Shown here: in pieces, positions 16,438-25,122 of the stretch
How positions within the stretch are numbered: position 1 is the stretch's first letter
Layout of the letters: each line of letters starts with the position of its first letter
Assembly (NCBI RefSeq): GCF_018603905.1
Contig: NZ_JAHFZZ010000014.1
Location: forward strand, 124,001 to 188,000
Direction: 5' to 3'
DNA length: 64,000 bases
Source: Nonomuraea sp. NEAU-A123
GTDB taxonomy: Bacteria > Actinomycetota > Actinomycetes > Streptosporangiales > Streptosporangiaceae
Made by a program: the position numbers and the translations under genes
Notes under the pieces: model-generated
Told to the model about the DNA's origin: nothing
Database searches by the model: none
The model's input: only the letters and a program-made list of their open reading frames with translations

Positions 16438-17658
16438 ATGACGCAGACCGCCCGGCAGGTGCCGCTCGCGGCACGGGCGGCAGGACTGGTCGGGTCGGTC
16501 ATCGACTCGAGCACGTCGCTGCTGCAGAAGCAGTCGCACGACATCGTCCGCTTCGCGATGGGCAGCCCCGCCGCCGAGGTGGTCCCCACGCAGGTCCTGG
16601 CCGCGATCAGCGCCGCCGAACTCGGCTCGGCGCACGCCTACGACTACGCCGCGACCGAGGGCGACCCCCGGCTGCGGGCGGCGGTGCTCGACATGCTGTC
16701 AGGCACCGGCGAGGCGACGACCCCCGACCGGCTGACCATCACCAGCGGCGGCATGCAGGGCATCGACCTCGCCTGCAAGCTCTTCGTCGACCCCGGCGAC
16801 CTGGTCGTCGTCGAGTCGCCGACCTACACCAACGGCAGCGCCACCGTCATGTCGTACGGCGGCGAGGTGCTCGAAGCGCCCGTCGACGACGACGGGCTGA
16901 TCGTCGAGGCTCTGCCGGCGCTCGTCGAGCGGGCCGGCCGCCTGCCGAAGGCGATCTACACGATCCCGAACTTCCAGAACCCCTCCGGCACCACCATGTC
17001 GCTCGCGCGGCGGCTCGCGCTCCTCGAGCTGGCCCGCGGATGGGGGGCGATCGTCATCGACGACGACCCGTACGGCTGGTTGCGCTTCGCCGGCGAGGAC
17101 CTGCCGAGCCTGCGCGAACTGGGTGAGGGGCGGGCGGACGTGTTCTCGGTGCGTACCTTCTCCAAGGTGCTGGCGCCGGGTCTGCGGGTGGGCTGGGTCG
17201 ACGCGGCCCCCGAACTCGGCCAGTTGCTGATCAACGCCAAGCAGGCCATGGACACCTGCGCCAACCTGCCCGCGCAGCTCCTGGTGGCCCGGTTCCTCGA
17301 GGACGGCCATCTCACCGAGCACCTGAGCGGCCTGCGCGTGGAGTACCTGCGCCGCAAGATCGGGATGCAGCGGGCGCTCACCGAGCACCTCGGCGACATC
17401 GCGAGATGGACCAGCCCGGACGGCGGATTCTTCCTGTGGGTGACGCTGCCGGAGGAGGTCGACGCGCAGGAGCTGTTCGAGGTGGGGCTGGCCGAAGGGG
17501 TCGCCTTCATCCCCGGCTCGGCATTCTCGCCGAGCGGCCGATTCCGCAACGCCCTGCGGCTGTGCTTCGCGTCGACCACTCCGGAGCGCACCTTCGAGGG
17601 TGTACGCCGACTGCGTCGCGCGATCGACCTGGTGACGACGGGGGCTCGGCATGGCTGA
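16438..17658 (+). CDS. PLP-dependent class I aminotransferase (MocR-lineage, no HTH)
   Basis: 406 residues. A GTG three codons earlier (16429) overlaps the previous stop and is an alternative start. Fold type I features: TYDYA-like substrate loop HAYDYAATEGDPRLR, IPNFQNPSGTTMS, DDDPYGWLRF, and the PLP lysine in VRTFSKVLAPGLRVGW. It resembles the 2-aminoadipate/valine aminotransferase group related to MocR regulators but has no N-terminal DNA-binding domain. It may transaminate diaminobutyrate or a later amino-acid intermediate. The stop overlaps the M20 gene by 8 bases. Confidence 0.82.
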   Translation: MTQTARQVPLAARAAGLVGSVIDSSTSLLQKQSHDIVRFAMGSPAAEVVPTQVLAAISAAELGSAHAYDYAATEGDPRLRAAVLDMLSGTGEATTPDRLTITSGGMQGIDLACKLFVDPGDLVVVESPTYTNGSATVMSYGGEVLEAPVDDDGLIVEALPALVERAGRLPKAIYTIPNFQNPSGTTMSLARRLALLELARGWGAIVIDDDPYGWLRFAGEDLPSLRELGEGRADVFSVRTFSKVLAPGLRVGWVDAAPELGQLLINAKQAMDTCANLPAQLLVARFLEDGHLTEHLSGLRVEYLRRKIGMQRALTEHLGDIARWTSPDGGFFLWVTLPEEVDAQELFEVGLAEGVAFIPGSAFSPSGRFRNALRLCFASTTPERTFEGVRRLRRAIDLVTTGARHG

Positions 17659-18853
17659 CCGCGAAGCGATCACCGAGGCCGAACACGCGGTCCTCGACCT
17701 GATCACGCTCGACGAGATCCGCGAGGTCGCGGTGGACCTGGTCCGGGCGGTGGGGCAGAACCCGCCCGGCGAGGAGGGCCCGACCGTGGACGTGCTCGTC
17801 GCCGCCTGCGAGGCGCGCGGTCTGGCGGTGACGACCACCGAGGTGGAGCCCGGCCGGTCCAACGTGTCGGCGGTCCTCACCGGGGGCTCCGGGCCCGGGT
17901 TGCTGCTGCTCGGGCACACCGACGTGGTGCCCGTGGGCGACAACTGGACCGTGCCGCCCTTCGGCGGCCAGGTCCGCGACGGCCGGCTGTTCGGGCGCGG
18001 CTCGGCGGACATGAAGGGCGGTCTCGCCGCGTGCGTGGTGGCGCTGTCCGCGCTGCGCCGGGCCGGTGTCGCCCTCACCGGTCCGGTCGAGCTGGCCGCC
18101 GTGGTCGACGAGGAGGAGACCGGCAAGGGCATCCGGGCCTACCTCGCCGACGGTGACCGTTCCGGCTTCGCCGGGTGCGTCGTGGCGGAACCCACCGACC
18201 TGCAGACGATCATCGCTGCGCGCGGTGACTCGTACGTCGAGATCGCGGTCACCGGGCGGGCCGCTCACTCCGGCAAGCCCTCCGACGGGCTCAACGCCAT
18301 CTACGGCGCCGCCGCGGTGGTGACCGAGCTCGAACGCTGGCACGGTGAGCTGTCGGATGTACGGCACCCGCTGGTCGGGGCCGCCACGTGGAGCGTCGGT
18401 CAGATCGCCGGCGGCACCGGGACGTCCACCGTTCCGGCCGAGTGCCTGATCACCGCAGATCGGCGCCTGCTGCCCGATGAGAAGGGGGAGACCGTGCTGG
18501 CCGAGACGACCGGCCGGATCGAGGCCCTGCGTCTGGAGGAGCGTGGGCTGGGCGTCGCGGTCACCATGACGATGCAGATGCCCGGGTTCGAGACGGCGCC
18601 GGACCATCGGCTGGTCGCGACGGCCAAGCGGGCGGTGGGCGACGCCGGCGGGCCCGATCTGCCGCTGGCGGGATGGACCGCCGCGTGCGACGGCGGATTC
18701 ATCGCCCGTGACGCCGGGGTTCCGGTGATCGTGCTCGGCCCCGGCTCGGTCGCCGAGCAGGCGCACCGGGCCGACGAGTCGGTCAGCCTCGAGGAACTCG
18801 TGGTCGCGGCCCGCGCCTACGCGCTGTGCGCGATGAGGCTGCTCACCGGCTGA
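17651..18853 (+). CDS. M20 family metallo-deacylase (ArgE/DapE type)
   Basis: 400 residues. Metal ligands of the family are visible: His in LLLLGHTDVVPVGDNW, bridging Asp in RGSADMKGG, catalytic Glu pair in VVDEEETGKG, ligand Glu in VVAEPTDLQ, and the last His in EQAHRADESV. The dimerisation-domain His is in RAAHSGKPSDG. ArgE/DapE enzymes remove acyl groups from N-acetylornithine or succinyl-diaminopimelate. In ectoine breakdown an N-acetyl-diaminobutyrate deacetylase is needed, usually DoeB/EutE of the AstE type, and none is present here. This enzyme is the obvious substitute, by inference. Confidence 0.82.
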   Translation: MADREAITEAEHAVLDLITLDEIREVAVDLVRAVGQNPPGEEGPTVDVLVAACEARGLAVTTTEVEPGRSNVSAVLTGGSGPGLLLLGHTDVVPVGDNWTVPPFGGQVRDGRLFGRGSADMKGGLAACVVALSALRRAGVALTGPVELAAVVDEEETGKGIRAYLADGDRSGFAGCVVAEPTDLQTIIAARGDSYVEIAVTGRAAHSGKPSDGLNAIYGAAAVVTELERWHGELSDVRHPLVGAATWSVGQIAGGTGTSTVPAECLITADRRLLPDEKGETVLAETTGRIEALRLEERGLGVAVTMTMQMPGFETAPDHRLVATAKRAVGDAGGPDLPLAGWTAACDGGFIARDAGVPVIVLGPGSVAEQAHRADESVSLEELVVAARAYALCAMRLLTG

Positions 18854-18875
18854 ATCGGGGCCGCTTGCGCGGTCG

Positions 18876-21806
18876 TCAGCGGCGTTCAGTGCCGCCTTCG
18901 AGGTCGTCAGCGGCGTCCAGGGCCGCTGCGAGCACCTGTGCCAGGTGCAGCGCGGTCCGGTCGGTGCCCTGCCCGATCTGCGTACGGCAGCTGAAGCCGT
19001 CCGCGACGATCGCCGTCGCAGGGTCCGCCGCGCGTACGGCGGGCAGCAGCACCCGCTCACCGGCCGCCCGCGACACTTCGTAATGGCCCCGCTCGAACCC
19101 GAAATTACCGGCGAGACCACAACAGCCGGAATCCGGGGCATCGGCGTCGATGCCCGCCGCCCGCAGCAGCGCGGAGTCCGCCTCGAAGCCCATGACCGAA
19201 TGCTGGTGGCAGTGCCGCTGCACCAGCGCCTTCCCGCCCACGTCGGGCGGCCGCCAGTCCGGGGCGTACGCGGCCAGCAGCTCGGCGAGCGTGTGGGTGA
19301 GCTGCTTGGCGCGCTCGGCCCGCTCGTCACCGGGCAGCAGATCCACCGCCTCGTGCCGGAACACGGCGGTGCAACTCGGTTCCAGCCCGACGACGGGGAC
19401 GCCCGCCCGCAGGTAGCCGTCGAGCAGGCCCAGGGAGTGGCGCAGCACCCGCTTGGCGACACCGAGCTGCCCGGTCGAGATCCAGGTCAGCCCGCAGCAC
19501 ACCTGGCCGCGCGGCAGCACCACCTCGAAGCCCGCCGCCTCGAGCACCCGGACCGCGGCCCGGCCGACCTCGGGGGAGAGGTAGGTGGTGAAGGAGTCGG
19601 GCCACAGCACGACCTTGCCGCGCGCGCCGGTGCCGGCCGGTCGGCCGCGCCGGCGGAACCACGCCGTCAACGGCTGGTCGGCGAAGCGTGGGATGGCCCG
19701 CTCGGGCGCGATCCCGCCGATCCGCTTGAGCAGGCCCGCGAGACCCGACGACGTCATCCGGTTGACCACTCTCGGCATGCGCGCCGCCAGGCGTGACCAC
19801 AGCGGCAGCCAGCCCATCGAGTAGTGCGACGGCGGGCGGAGCCGATGCCGGTAGTGGTGGTACTGGAACTCGGCCTTGTAGGTGGCCATGTCGACGTTGA
19901 CCGGACAGTCGGACAGGCATCCCTTGCACGACAGGCACAGGTCGAGGGCGTCGCGCACCTCGGTGGAGCGCCACCCGTCGGTGATGACGTCACCCCGGAG
20001 CATCTCCCACAGCAGGTGGGCCCGGCCCCGCGTGGAGTGCTGCTCTTCGCGGGTGACCTGGTAGCTGGGGCACATCACGCCGCCCGAAGACTCCCGGCAC
20101 TTGCCCACCCCGACGCAGCGGCGCTGCGCCTGGGCGAAGCTGCCGGCGTCCTGCGGGTAGGCGAAGACCGTGAGCAGGCGCTTGGGGTCGGCCGCTCCGG
20201 CGTGCCGGATGTTCGCGTCGATCGGCTCAGGGTCGGCGATGATGTTCGGATTCAGCACCTCGGAGGGGTCCCAGAGCTGCTTGACCTCGCGGAACAGGCC
20301 CATGATGTCGGTGCCGTACATGCGGGTCAGCAGTTCCGAACGCGCTCGTCCGTCGCCGTGTTCGCCGGAGACCGAGCCGCCCAGGCGGACGACGAGGTCG
20401 GTGGCCTGCTCGACGAACGAGCGGAAGGTGGTCAGACCGGCCCGGCTCATCAGGTCGAAGTCGATGCGCATGTGCATGCAGCCCTCGCCGAAGTGCCCGT
20501 ACGAGGCGCCCGACAGGCCATGGGCCGCCATCAGCTCGTCGAGCTCGCGCAGGTACGTCCCGAGCCGGTCCGGCGGGACCGCGGCGTCCTCCCAGCCGGC
20601 CCAGGCCTCCGCGCCGTCGGCCCGGCGGGTGGCCAGGCCGGTGCCGTCGCGCCGGCACCGCCACAGCACGGCCTGCGCGCGCGGATCGGTGACCAGGGCC
20701 GACGTCACGGGGATGCCCGCATGGCCGAGGTCGGCGACGATCGCGCGCCCCGCGCGGGCCGCGTGCTCGGCGTCGTCGCCCGCGACCTCGATGAGCAGCC
20801 AGGCGCTGCCCTCCGGCAGGCCCGCCGCGATCGCGTCGTTCCTGACCTGGTCGGGCAGGCGCCGCACCAGCTCGTCGTTGATCGATTCCATGGTCAGCGG
20901 CTGGTGGGGCAGCACGTGGGGCACGCACTCGGCGGCGCTGAAGGAGTCGGGGAAGCCCAGCACCAGCAGGGCCTTGGCGGCGGGCAGCGGCACCAGGCCG
21001 ATGGTCGCCCGCAGGGTGGTCGCCAGGGTGCCCTCGGTGCCACAGAGGAAGCGGGCGACGTCGTAGCCGTGCTCGGGCAGCAGCCGGTCCAGCGCGTACC
21101 CGGAGATGCGGCGTTTGAGACCGGAGAAACGCCGGCCGATCGCGAGGGCGTTCCGCTGGGCCAGCGCCTGCATCGCCCGGTGGAGTTCGCCTTCGCGGCC
21201 CGGCCGTGCGGCCAGCTCGGCCATCCGTCGCCCGGTGTCGGCATCGGCGGCCGGCACCGTGAGGTCCAGCCGGGAGCCGTCCGCGAGCAGCGCCTCAAGG
21301 CCCATGAGGTTGTCCGCGGTGGTCCCCCAGGCCACCGAGTGGGCGCCACAGGCGTTGTTGGCGATCATCCCGCCGAGGGTCGCCCGGCTGGCCGAGGAGG
21401 GATCGGCGCCGAAGGTGAGGCCGTGACGGCCCGCCGCCGCGGTCAGGTCGGTGAGCACGACACCCGGCTCGACCACGGCGGTGCGGCTCACGGGGTCGAG
21501 GTCGAGGATCCGGTTGACGTGACGGGAGACGTCGACGACCACGCCGCCGATGGCGTTACCGGCCATCGACGTACCGCCGCCGCGGACCACCACGGGCGCG
21601 CCCACCTCGGCCGCGATGCACACGGCGGCCACGAGGTCGTCCACGTCGGCGGGCACGACGACCAGGTCGGGCACCAGTCGGTAGTTGGAGGCGTCGGTGC
21701 TGTAGAGGGCCTTGGTCCCGGGGTCGTGGCGGGCCGTCCCCCGCAGGACGGACGTCAGCCGCGTGGCCAGCGACTCGACGTCGAAAGCCGTCGAGTGGCG
21801 GGTCAA
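18876..21806 (-). CDS. FAD-linked D-2-hydroxyacid dehydrogenase fused to Fe-S/CCG module (YdiJ-like)
   Basis: About 976 residues. The only plausible start is TTG at 21806, which overlaps the TGA of the ABC ATPase gene (TTGA), so translational coupling is likely. N-terminal FAD_binding_4 domain: VVVRGGGTSMAGNAIGG and ADPSSASRATLGGM. Then the FAD-oxidase C domain with YGHFGEGCMHMRIDFD and VSGEHGDGRARS. Then a 4Fe-4S segment DLCLSCKGCLSDCPVNVD, and a C-terminal part with two CCG motifs (VCCGLTW, GCCGLAGNFG) as in GlcF/HdrB. The order and length match YdiJ-type D-2-hydroxyglutarate/D-lactate dehydrogenases that feed electrons to the respiratory chain. It probably oxidises a D-2-hydroxy acid formed in this pathway. 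Confidence 0.85.
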   Translation of the reverse strand: MTRHSTAFDVESLATRLTSVLRGTARHDPGTKALYSTDASNYRLVPDLVVVPADVDDLVAAVCIAAEVGAPVVVRGGGTSMAGNAIGGVVVDVSRHVNRILDLDPVSRTAVVEPGVVLTDLTAAAGRHGLTFGADPSSASRATLGGMIANNACGAHSVAWGTTADNLMGLEALLADGSRLDLTVPAADADTGRRMAELAARPGREGELHRAMQALAQRNALAIGRRFSGLKRRISGYALDRLLPEHGYDVARFLCGTEGTLATTLRATIGLVPLPAAKALLVLGFPDSFSAAECVPHVLPHQPLTMESINDELVRRLPDQVRNDAIAAGLPEGSAWLLIEVAGDDAEHAARAGRAIVADLGHAGIPVTSALVTDPRAQAVLWRCRRDGTGLATRRADGAEAWAGWEDAAVPPDRLGTYLRELDELMAAHGLSGASYGHFGEGCMHMRIDFDLMSRAGLTTFRSFVEQATDLVVRLGGSVSGEHGDGRARSELLTRMYGTDIMGLFREVKQLWDPSEVLNPNIIADPEPIDANIRHAGAADPKRLLTVFAYPQDAGSFAQAQRRCVGVGKCRESSGGVMCPSYQVTREEQHSTRGRAHLLWEMLRGDVITDGWRSTEVRDALDLCLSCKGCLSDCPVNVDMATYKAEFQYHHYRHRLRPPSHYSMGWLPLWSRLAARMPRVVNRMTSSGLAGLLKRIGGIAPERAIPRFADQPLTAWFRRRGRPAGTGARGKVVLWPDSFTTYLSPEVGRAAVRVLEAAGFEVVLPRGQVCCGLTWISTGQLGVAKRVLRHSLGLLDGYLRAGVPVVGLEPSCTAVFRHEAVDLLPGDERAERAKQLTHTLAELLAAYAPDWRPPDVGGKALVQRHCHQHSVMGFEADSALLRAAGIDADAPDSGCCGLAGNFGFERGHYEVSRAAGERVLLPAVRAADPATAIVADGFSCRTQIGQGTDRTALHLAQVLAAALDAADDLEGGTERR

Positions 21807-22627
21807 TGGCTCAGGACGGCGTGCAGGAAGCTCTTGGTGCGATCTTCCTTCGGCGCCTTGAAGATCTCTCCGGGCGGGCCCTGTTCGACCACGGAACCGT
21901 GGTCGAACATCACGACGCGATCCGAGATCTCCTCGGCGAAGCGCATCTCGTGGGTCACCATGAGCATCGTCATGTCGGTGCTCACGGCCAGCTCCCGGAT
22001 GACGTTGAGCACCTCGCCGATCAGCTCCGGGTCGAGTGCCGACGTGGGCTCGTCGAAGAGCAGCACCTTGGGCCGCATGGCCAGCGCGCGGGCGATGGCC
22101 ACCCGCTGCTGCTGCCCGCCGGACAGCTTCGGCGGCTTGTGGTCGAGGTGCTTGGACAGGCCCACCATCTCCAGCAGTTCGACCGAGCGCTGACGGGCCT
22201 CTTCCTTGTCCAGCTTGAGCACCCGGGTGGGCGCCTCGAGGACGTTCTCCAGGGCGGTCATGTGCGGGAAGAGATTGAACTGCTGGAACACCATGCCGAC
22301 GTGGCGGCGGGTCGCCCGCATCTGCTTGGTCTCCTTGGGCCGCGAGCCGGGCTTGACGTCCCACAGGGTCTCGCCGTTGACCGTCACGAGACCCGTGTCG
22401 GGCGTCTCCAGGGTCATCAGGATCCGCAGGATCGTGGTCTTGCCCGATCCGGACGGCCCGATGATGGACACCTTCTCGCCCGACTTGACGTCGAAGTTCA
22501 GCGATCGGAGCACCTCATTGTCGCCCCACCGCTTGCTGACGTCGTCGAAGGAGATCATCACCTCGCGGGCCGCCGCGGGCGTCGATTCGGGTACGGGGGC
22601 CGATTCGGTGTCAATGTGCGGGGGCAA
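21803..22627 (-). CDS. ehuA: Amino-acid/ectoine ABC importer ATPase (EhuA-like)
   Basis: 274 residues from a TTG at 22627, supported by GGAG seven bases upstream. A start at the GTG/ATG near 22560 would remove about 22 poorly conserved residues. Walker A is GPSGSGKTT, the Q-loop is FQQFNLFPHMT, the signature is LSGGQQQR, Walker B is VLLFDEPTSALD, and the switch His is in VTHEMRF. It belongs to the polar-amino-acid (GlnQ/EhuA) group. It overlaps the permease gene upstream by 17 bases and the oxidase gene downstream by 4. Confidence 0.88.
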   Translation of the reverse strand: MPPHIDTESAPVPESTPAAAREVMISFDDVSKRWGDNEVLRSLNFDVKSGEKVSIIGPSGSGKTTILRILMTLETPDTGLVTVNGETLWDVKPGSRPKETKQMRATRRHVGMVFQQFNLFPHMTALENVLEAPTRVLKLDKEEARQRSVELLEMVGLSKHLDHKPPKLSGGQQQRVAIARALAMRPKVLLFDEPTSALDPELIGEVLNVIRELAVSTDMTMLMVTHEMRFAEEISDRVVMFDHGSVVEQGPPGEIFKAPKEDRTKSFLHAVLSH

Positions 22628-23267
22628 GTCGACGCTCCAATCTCCGGACCATCTGAGAGGCCGGGTAGCTGACCAGGAGGAAGAGCAGACCCGCGATGGT
22701 CAGCGGCTCGAGGTACCGGAAGTTGTTCGATCCGATCGCCTGAGCGTGGGCCAGCAGTTCGAACACGGTGATGGCGGACAGCACGGCCGAGTCCTTGAAC
22801 ATCTGGATGAGGTAGTTGCCCAGGAGGGGGATCACCGACCGGACGGCCTGAGGCAGGATGATCCGGGTCCAGGTGGCCCCGATGGGCAGGTTGAGCGCCT
22901 TCGCCGCCTCCCACTGCCCGGGCGGCACGTCGTGGATTCCGGAGCGGTAGACCTCGGCCGTGTAGGCGCTGTAGTTGATGCCGATCACGACGATGCCGGT
23001 GGCCATCGGACTGAAGCTCAGGCCGTAGTTGGGCAGGATGAAGAACGCGCAGTACGCCTGGATCAGCAGCGGCGTTCCCCGGACGAACTGGACGTAGAAG
23101 TTGAACAGCTGTGACACGACCGGCAGGCGCGAGAACCGGATGACCGCGACCACCAGGCCGAGGATCATCGCGATGACCGTGCCGGCGAGGGTGATCTGGA
23201 CGGTCACCCACAGCCCCTGAAGCAGATCCGGCAGGATCGACAGGGCGAATTCAGAGTCCCAGATCAT
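22611..23267 (-). CDS. ehuD: ABC importer permease (EhuD-like)
   Basis: 218 residues, ATG at 23267 in an ATGA overlap with the preceding permease gene. It is a HisM/EhuD-type permease with about five hydrophobic segments, the family block FVRGTPLLIQAYCAFFILP, and the EAA loop EAAKALNLPIGATWTRIILP. With the neighbouring permease it should form the heterodimeric channel. Confidence 0.88.
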   Translation of the reverse strand: MIWDSEFALSILPDLLQGLWVTVQITLAGTVIAMILGLVVAVIRFSRLPVVSQLFNFYVQFVRGTPLLIQAYCAFFILPNYGLSFSPMATGIVVIGINYSAYTAEVYRSGIHDVPPGQWEAAKALNLPIGATWTRIILPQAVRSVIPLLGNYLIQMFKDSAVLSAITVFELLAHAQAIGSNNFRYLEPLTIAGLLFLLVSYPASQMVRRLERRLAPAH

Positions 23268-23965
23268 ACGGGCATCCCTGCCTTCACGAGCGGACCCGGC
23301 TGATCCCGGCGTGACTTGGGCCGGCGGTCCAGGGCGAACCGCCGCTCCAGCCACTTCATCAGCAGCGAGATCAGTGACGAGAGCACGAAGTAGAGCACGA
23401 GGATGGTGAGGAACACCGCCGTCGTCTGCCCCGTGGTGCTGCGGACCATCTGCCCGCGGAAGGTGAGATCCGCGACCGTGACGAGCGAGACCAGAGAGGT
23501 GTTCTTCAGCAGATCCACCATCACGTTGCAGAAGGGCGGCAACATGGCCGGGATGGACTGGGGTATCAGCACCCGCCGCATCCGCAGCGCCCGGCCCATG
23601 CCGAGGGCCACGCACGCCTCGCTCTGGCCGGCGGCGCGTGAGCTGATCGTGCCACGCACGATCTCGGCCCCGTAGGCCCCCTCGTTGAACCCCAGCGCCA
23701 GCACCGCCGCGGTGAGCGGGGCGAGCTGGAAGCCGAAGAAGGGCAGCGCGAAGAAGAACCAGAACATCTGGACCAGCAGGGAGGTGCCGCGGAAGACCTC
23801 GACGAAGACGCCGGCCGGCCACCGCAGCCACCAGTGCTGCGAGAGGCGGGCGAGACCCGCCGTGAACGCCGTCACCACCGTGAGGATGGCGCCGAGAACG
23901 GTGACGAGCACCGTGATGAGCAGCCCCTGCAGCAGCAGCGGCGCGTAGGTGATCACATCAGACAT
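23264..23965 (-). CDS. ehuC: ABC importer permease (EhuC-like)
   Basis: 233 residues, ATG at 23965. Hydrophobic segments begin at once (LLLQGLLITVLVTVLGAIL). Blocks shared with EhuC are VFRGTSLLVQMFWFFFALP, GFNEGAYGAEIVRGTI, the EAA loop ACVALGMGRALRMRRVLIPQ, and LLKNTSLVSLVTVADLTFRG. It starts 51 bases after the stop of the binding-protein gene. Confidence 0.88.
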   Translation of the reverse strand: MSDVITYAPLLLQGLLITVLVTVLGAILTVVTAFTAGLARLSQHWWLRWPAGVFVEVFRGTSLLVQMFWFFFALPFFGFQLAPLTAAVLALGFNEGAYGAEIVRGTISSRAAGQSEACVALGMGRALRMRRVLIPQSIPAMLPPFCNVMVDLLKNTSLVSLVTVADLTFRGQMVRSTTGQTTAVFLTILVLYFVLSSLISLLMKWLERRFALDRRPKSRRDQPGPLVKAGMPV

Positions 23966-24016
23966 GGGTCGTCGATCTCCTGGGCCGTGGGGTGAGGCTG
24001 GGGTGGCCCACTCGGG

Positions 24017-24907
24017 TCAGCCGGCGTTCTTGCACAGCTCGGCGGCTGTGACGCCCTTGGTGGTCTGCGCGTCGAAGCCCCACTTGGTGAGGATCGCGGC
24101 GAACTCGCTGGTCGCCTTGAACGCGGTCAGCTCCTTGTTGTACTCGGCCAGGAACGTCTTGTCCGTGGGGCGGAAGGCCGCTCCGGACCCGGTCCGTGGC
24201 GCGTCACCCACCGGCGCGGTGACCTCGAAGTCCTTGTCCTTCTCCCGCAGGGCCGTCAGCGAGAGGGTGGGCAGGAAGAAGGCGTCGGCCCGCCCGGCCC
24301 GCAGCGCCTCGATGCCGCTGCGCCCGTCGTCCACCTTGACCAGTTGCCCGTCGGGCACCTTGGCCGTCTTGAGGATCCCGTCCTCGAACCCGCCGGGAAG
24401 CACCGCGATCTTCAGCTCCGCGTTCGCGAGCACGCCGGCGACGGTGGTGATCTTCTTCGGATTGCCGGGCTTGACCCCGAAGGACTCCGTCGAGACGATG
24501 ACCGGCTCCGAATAGAGCACCTCGGCGCAGCGTGACTGCTTCATGAACAGGCCCGCCGCGATGGCGTCCCACCGGTTGGCCTTCAGGCCGGGGATCATCG
24601 ACGCGTACGGAGTGATGACTCCCTGGACGTCGTTGATGCCCAGGCGCTTGCACACGGCGCGGAACACGTCCGGCTCGGCGCCCGTGACGTTGCCGTCCGC
24701 GGTGACCTGCGTGTACGGCGGCTCGTTCGCGATGCCCACGCGGAGGAAGCCTTGCTTTCGCCCGGTCGCGAGCAGGTCCTGGGTGGCGCTCGCGGAGCCG
24801 GGGATCTCCGTCCGGCTGCAGCCGGCCAGAAATCCGGTCAGCGGCGCGGCCATCGCGGCGGCGCCGAGGCCGCGAAGGAGTGCTCTCCGCGTGGGGTCGT
24901 AGGTCAT
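24017..24907 (-). CDS. ehuB: Extracellular solute-binding lipoprotein, EhuB-like (ectoine/hydroxyectoine type)
   Basis: 296 residues, ATG at 24907 after GGAG. The N-terminus combines a twin-arginine (TRRALLRGLGAAAM) with a lipobox (FLAGC), so it is a Tat-exported lipoprotein. The mature part follows the SBP_bac_3/EhuB pattern: FLRVGIANEPPYTQ, TGAEPDVFRAVCKRLGI, SMIPGLKANRWDAIAAGLFM and RCAEVLYSEP. The aromatic residues that box the ectoine ring in EhuB cannot be checked without a structure-based alignment. The gene heads the minus-strand operon ehuB-ehuC-ehuD-ehuA-oxidase and is divergent from the second eutA-like gene. Confidence 0.85.
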   Translation of the reverse strand: MTYDPTRRALLRGLGAAAMAAPLTGFLAGCSRTEIPGSASATQDLLATGRKQGFLRVGIANEPPYTQVTADGNVTGAEPDVFRAVCKRLGINDVQGVITPYASMIPGLKANRWDAIAAGLFMKQSRCAEVLYSEPVIVSTESFGVKPGNPKKITTVAGVLANAELKIAVLPGGFEDGILKTAKVPDGQLVKVDDGRSGIEALRAGRADAFFLPTLSLTALREKDKDFEVTAPVGDAPRTGSGAAFRPTDKTFLAEYNKELTAFKATSEFAAILTKWGFDAQTTKGVTAAELCKNAG

Positions 24908-25021
24908 GTCGACTCCGATATCGTCGCGGCCGTCCTGGGGGACAGCGTTGGGAAGCCGGGATTCGCCAGGAACGGGGCGAGGCCTCTTTGTTGCTGACCG
25001 AAGCTAATCAGCTGGTGTAGC

Positions 25022-25033
25022 ATTGTCAACAAT
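25022..25033. promoter_or_regulatory. Operator ATTGTCAACAAT, copy 2
   Basis: Identical to the copy at 14384. It lies between the transporter operon (start 24907, minus) and the eutA-like/gntR pair (start 25123, plus), so a single bound dimer could control both. Confidence 0.7.
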
Positions 25034-25122
25034 CTTATTGATCCCTCGGGATATTGGAACGCGCTCGAAACACTCGCGAAACGTGTTTTCCTCCGCATCG
25101 CTCCTCATCCGAAAGGTCATCC

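Noticed and set aside
21807..22364. N-terminal extension of the FAD/Fe-S oxidase by 186 codons into the ABC ATPase gene
   Set aside because: The extension is the out-of-frame shadow of ehuA and shows no family similarity; the oxidase domain begins right after the TTG at 21806.
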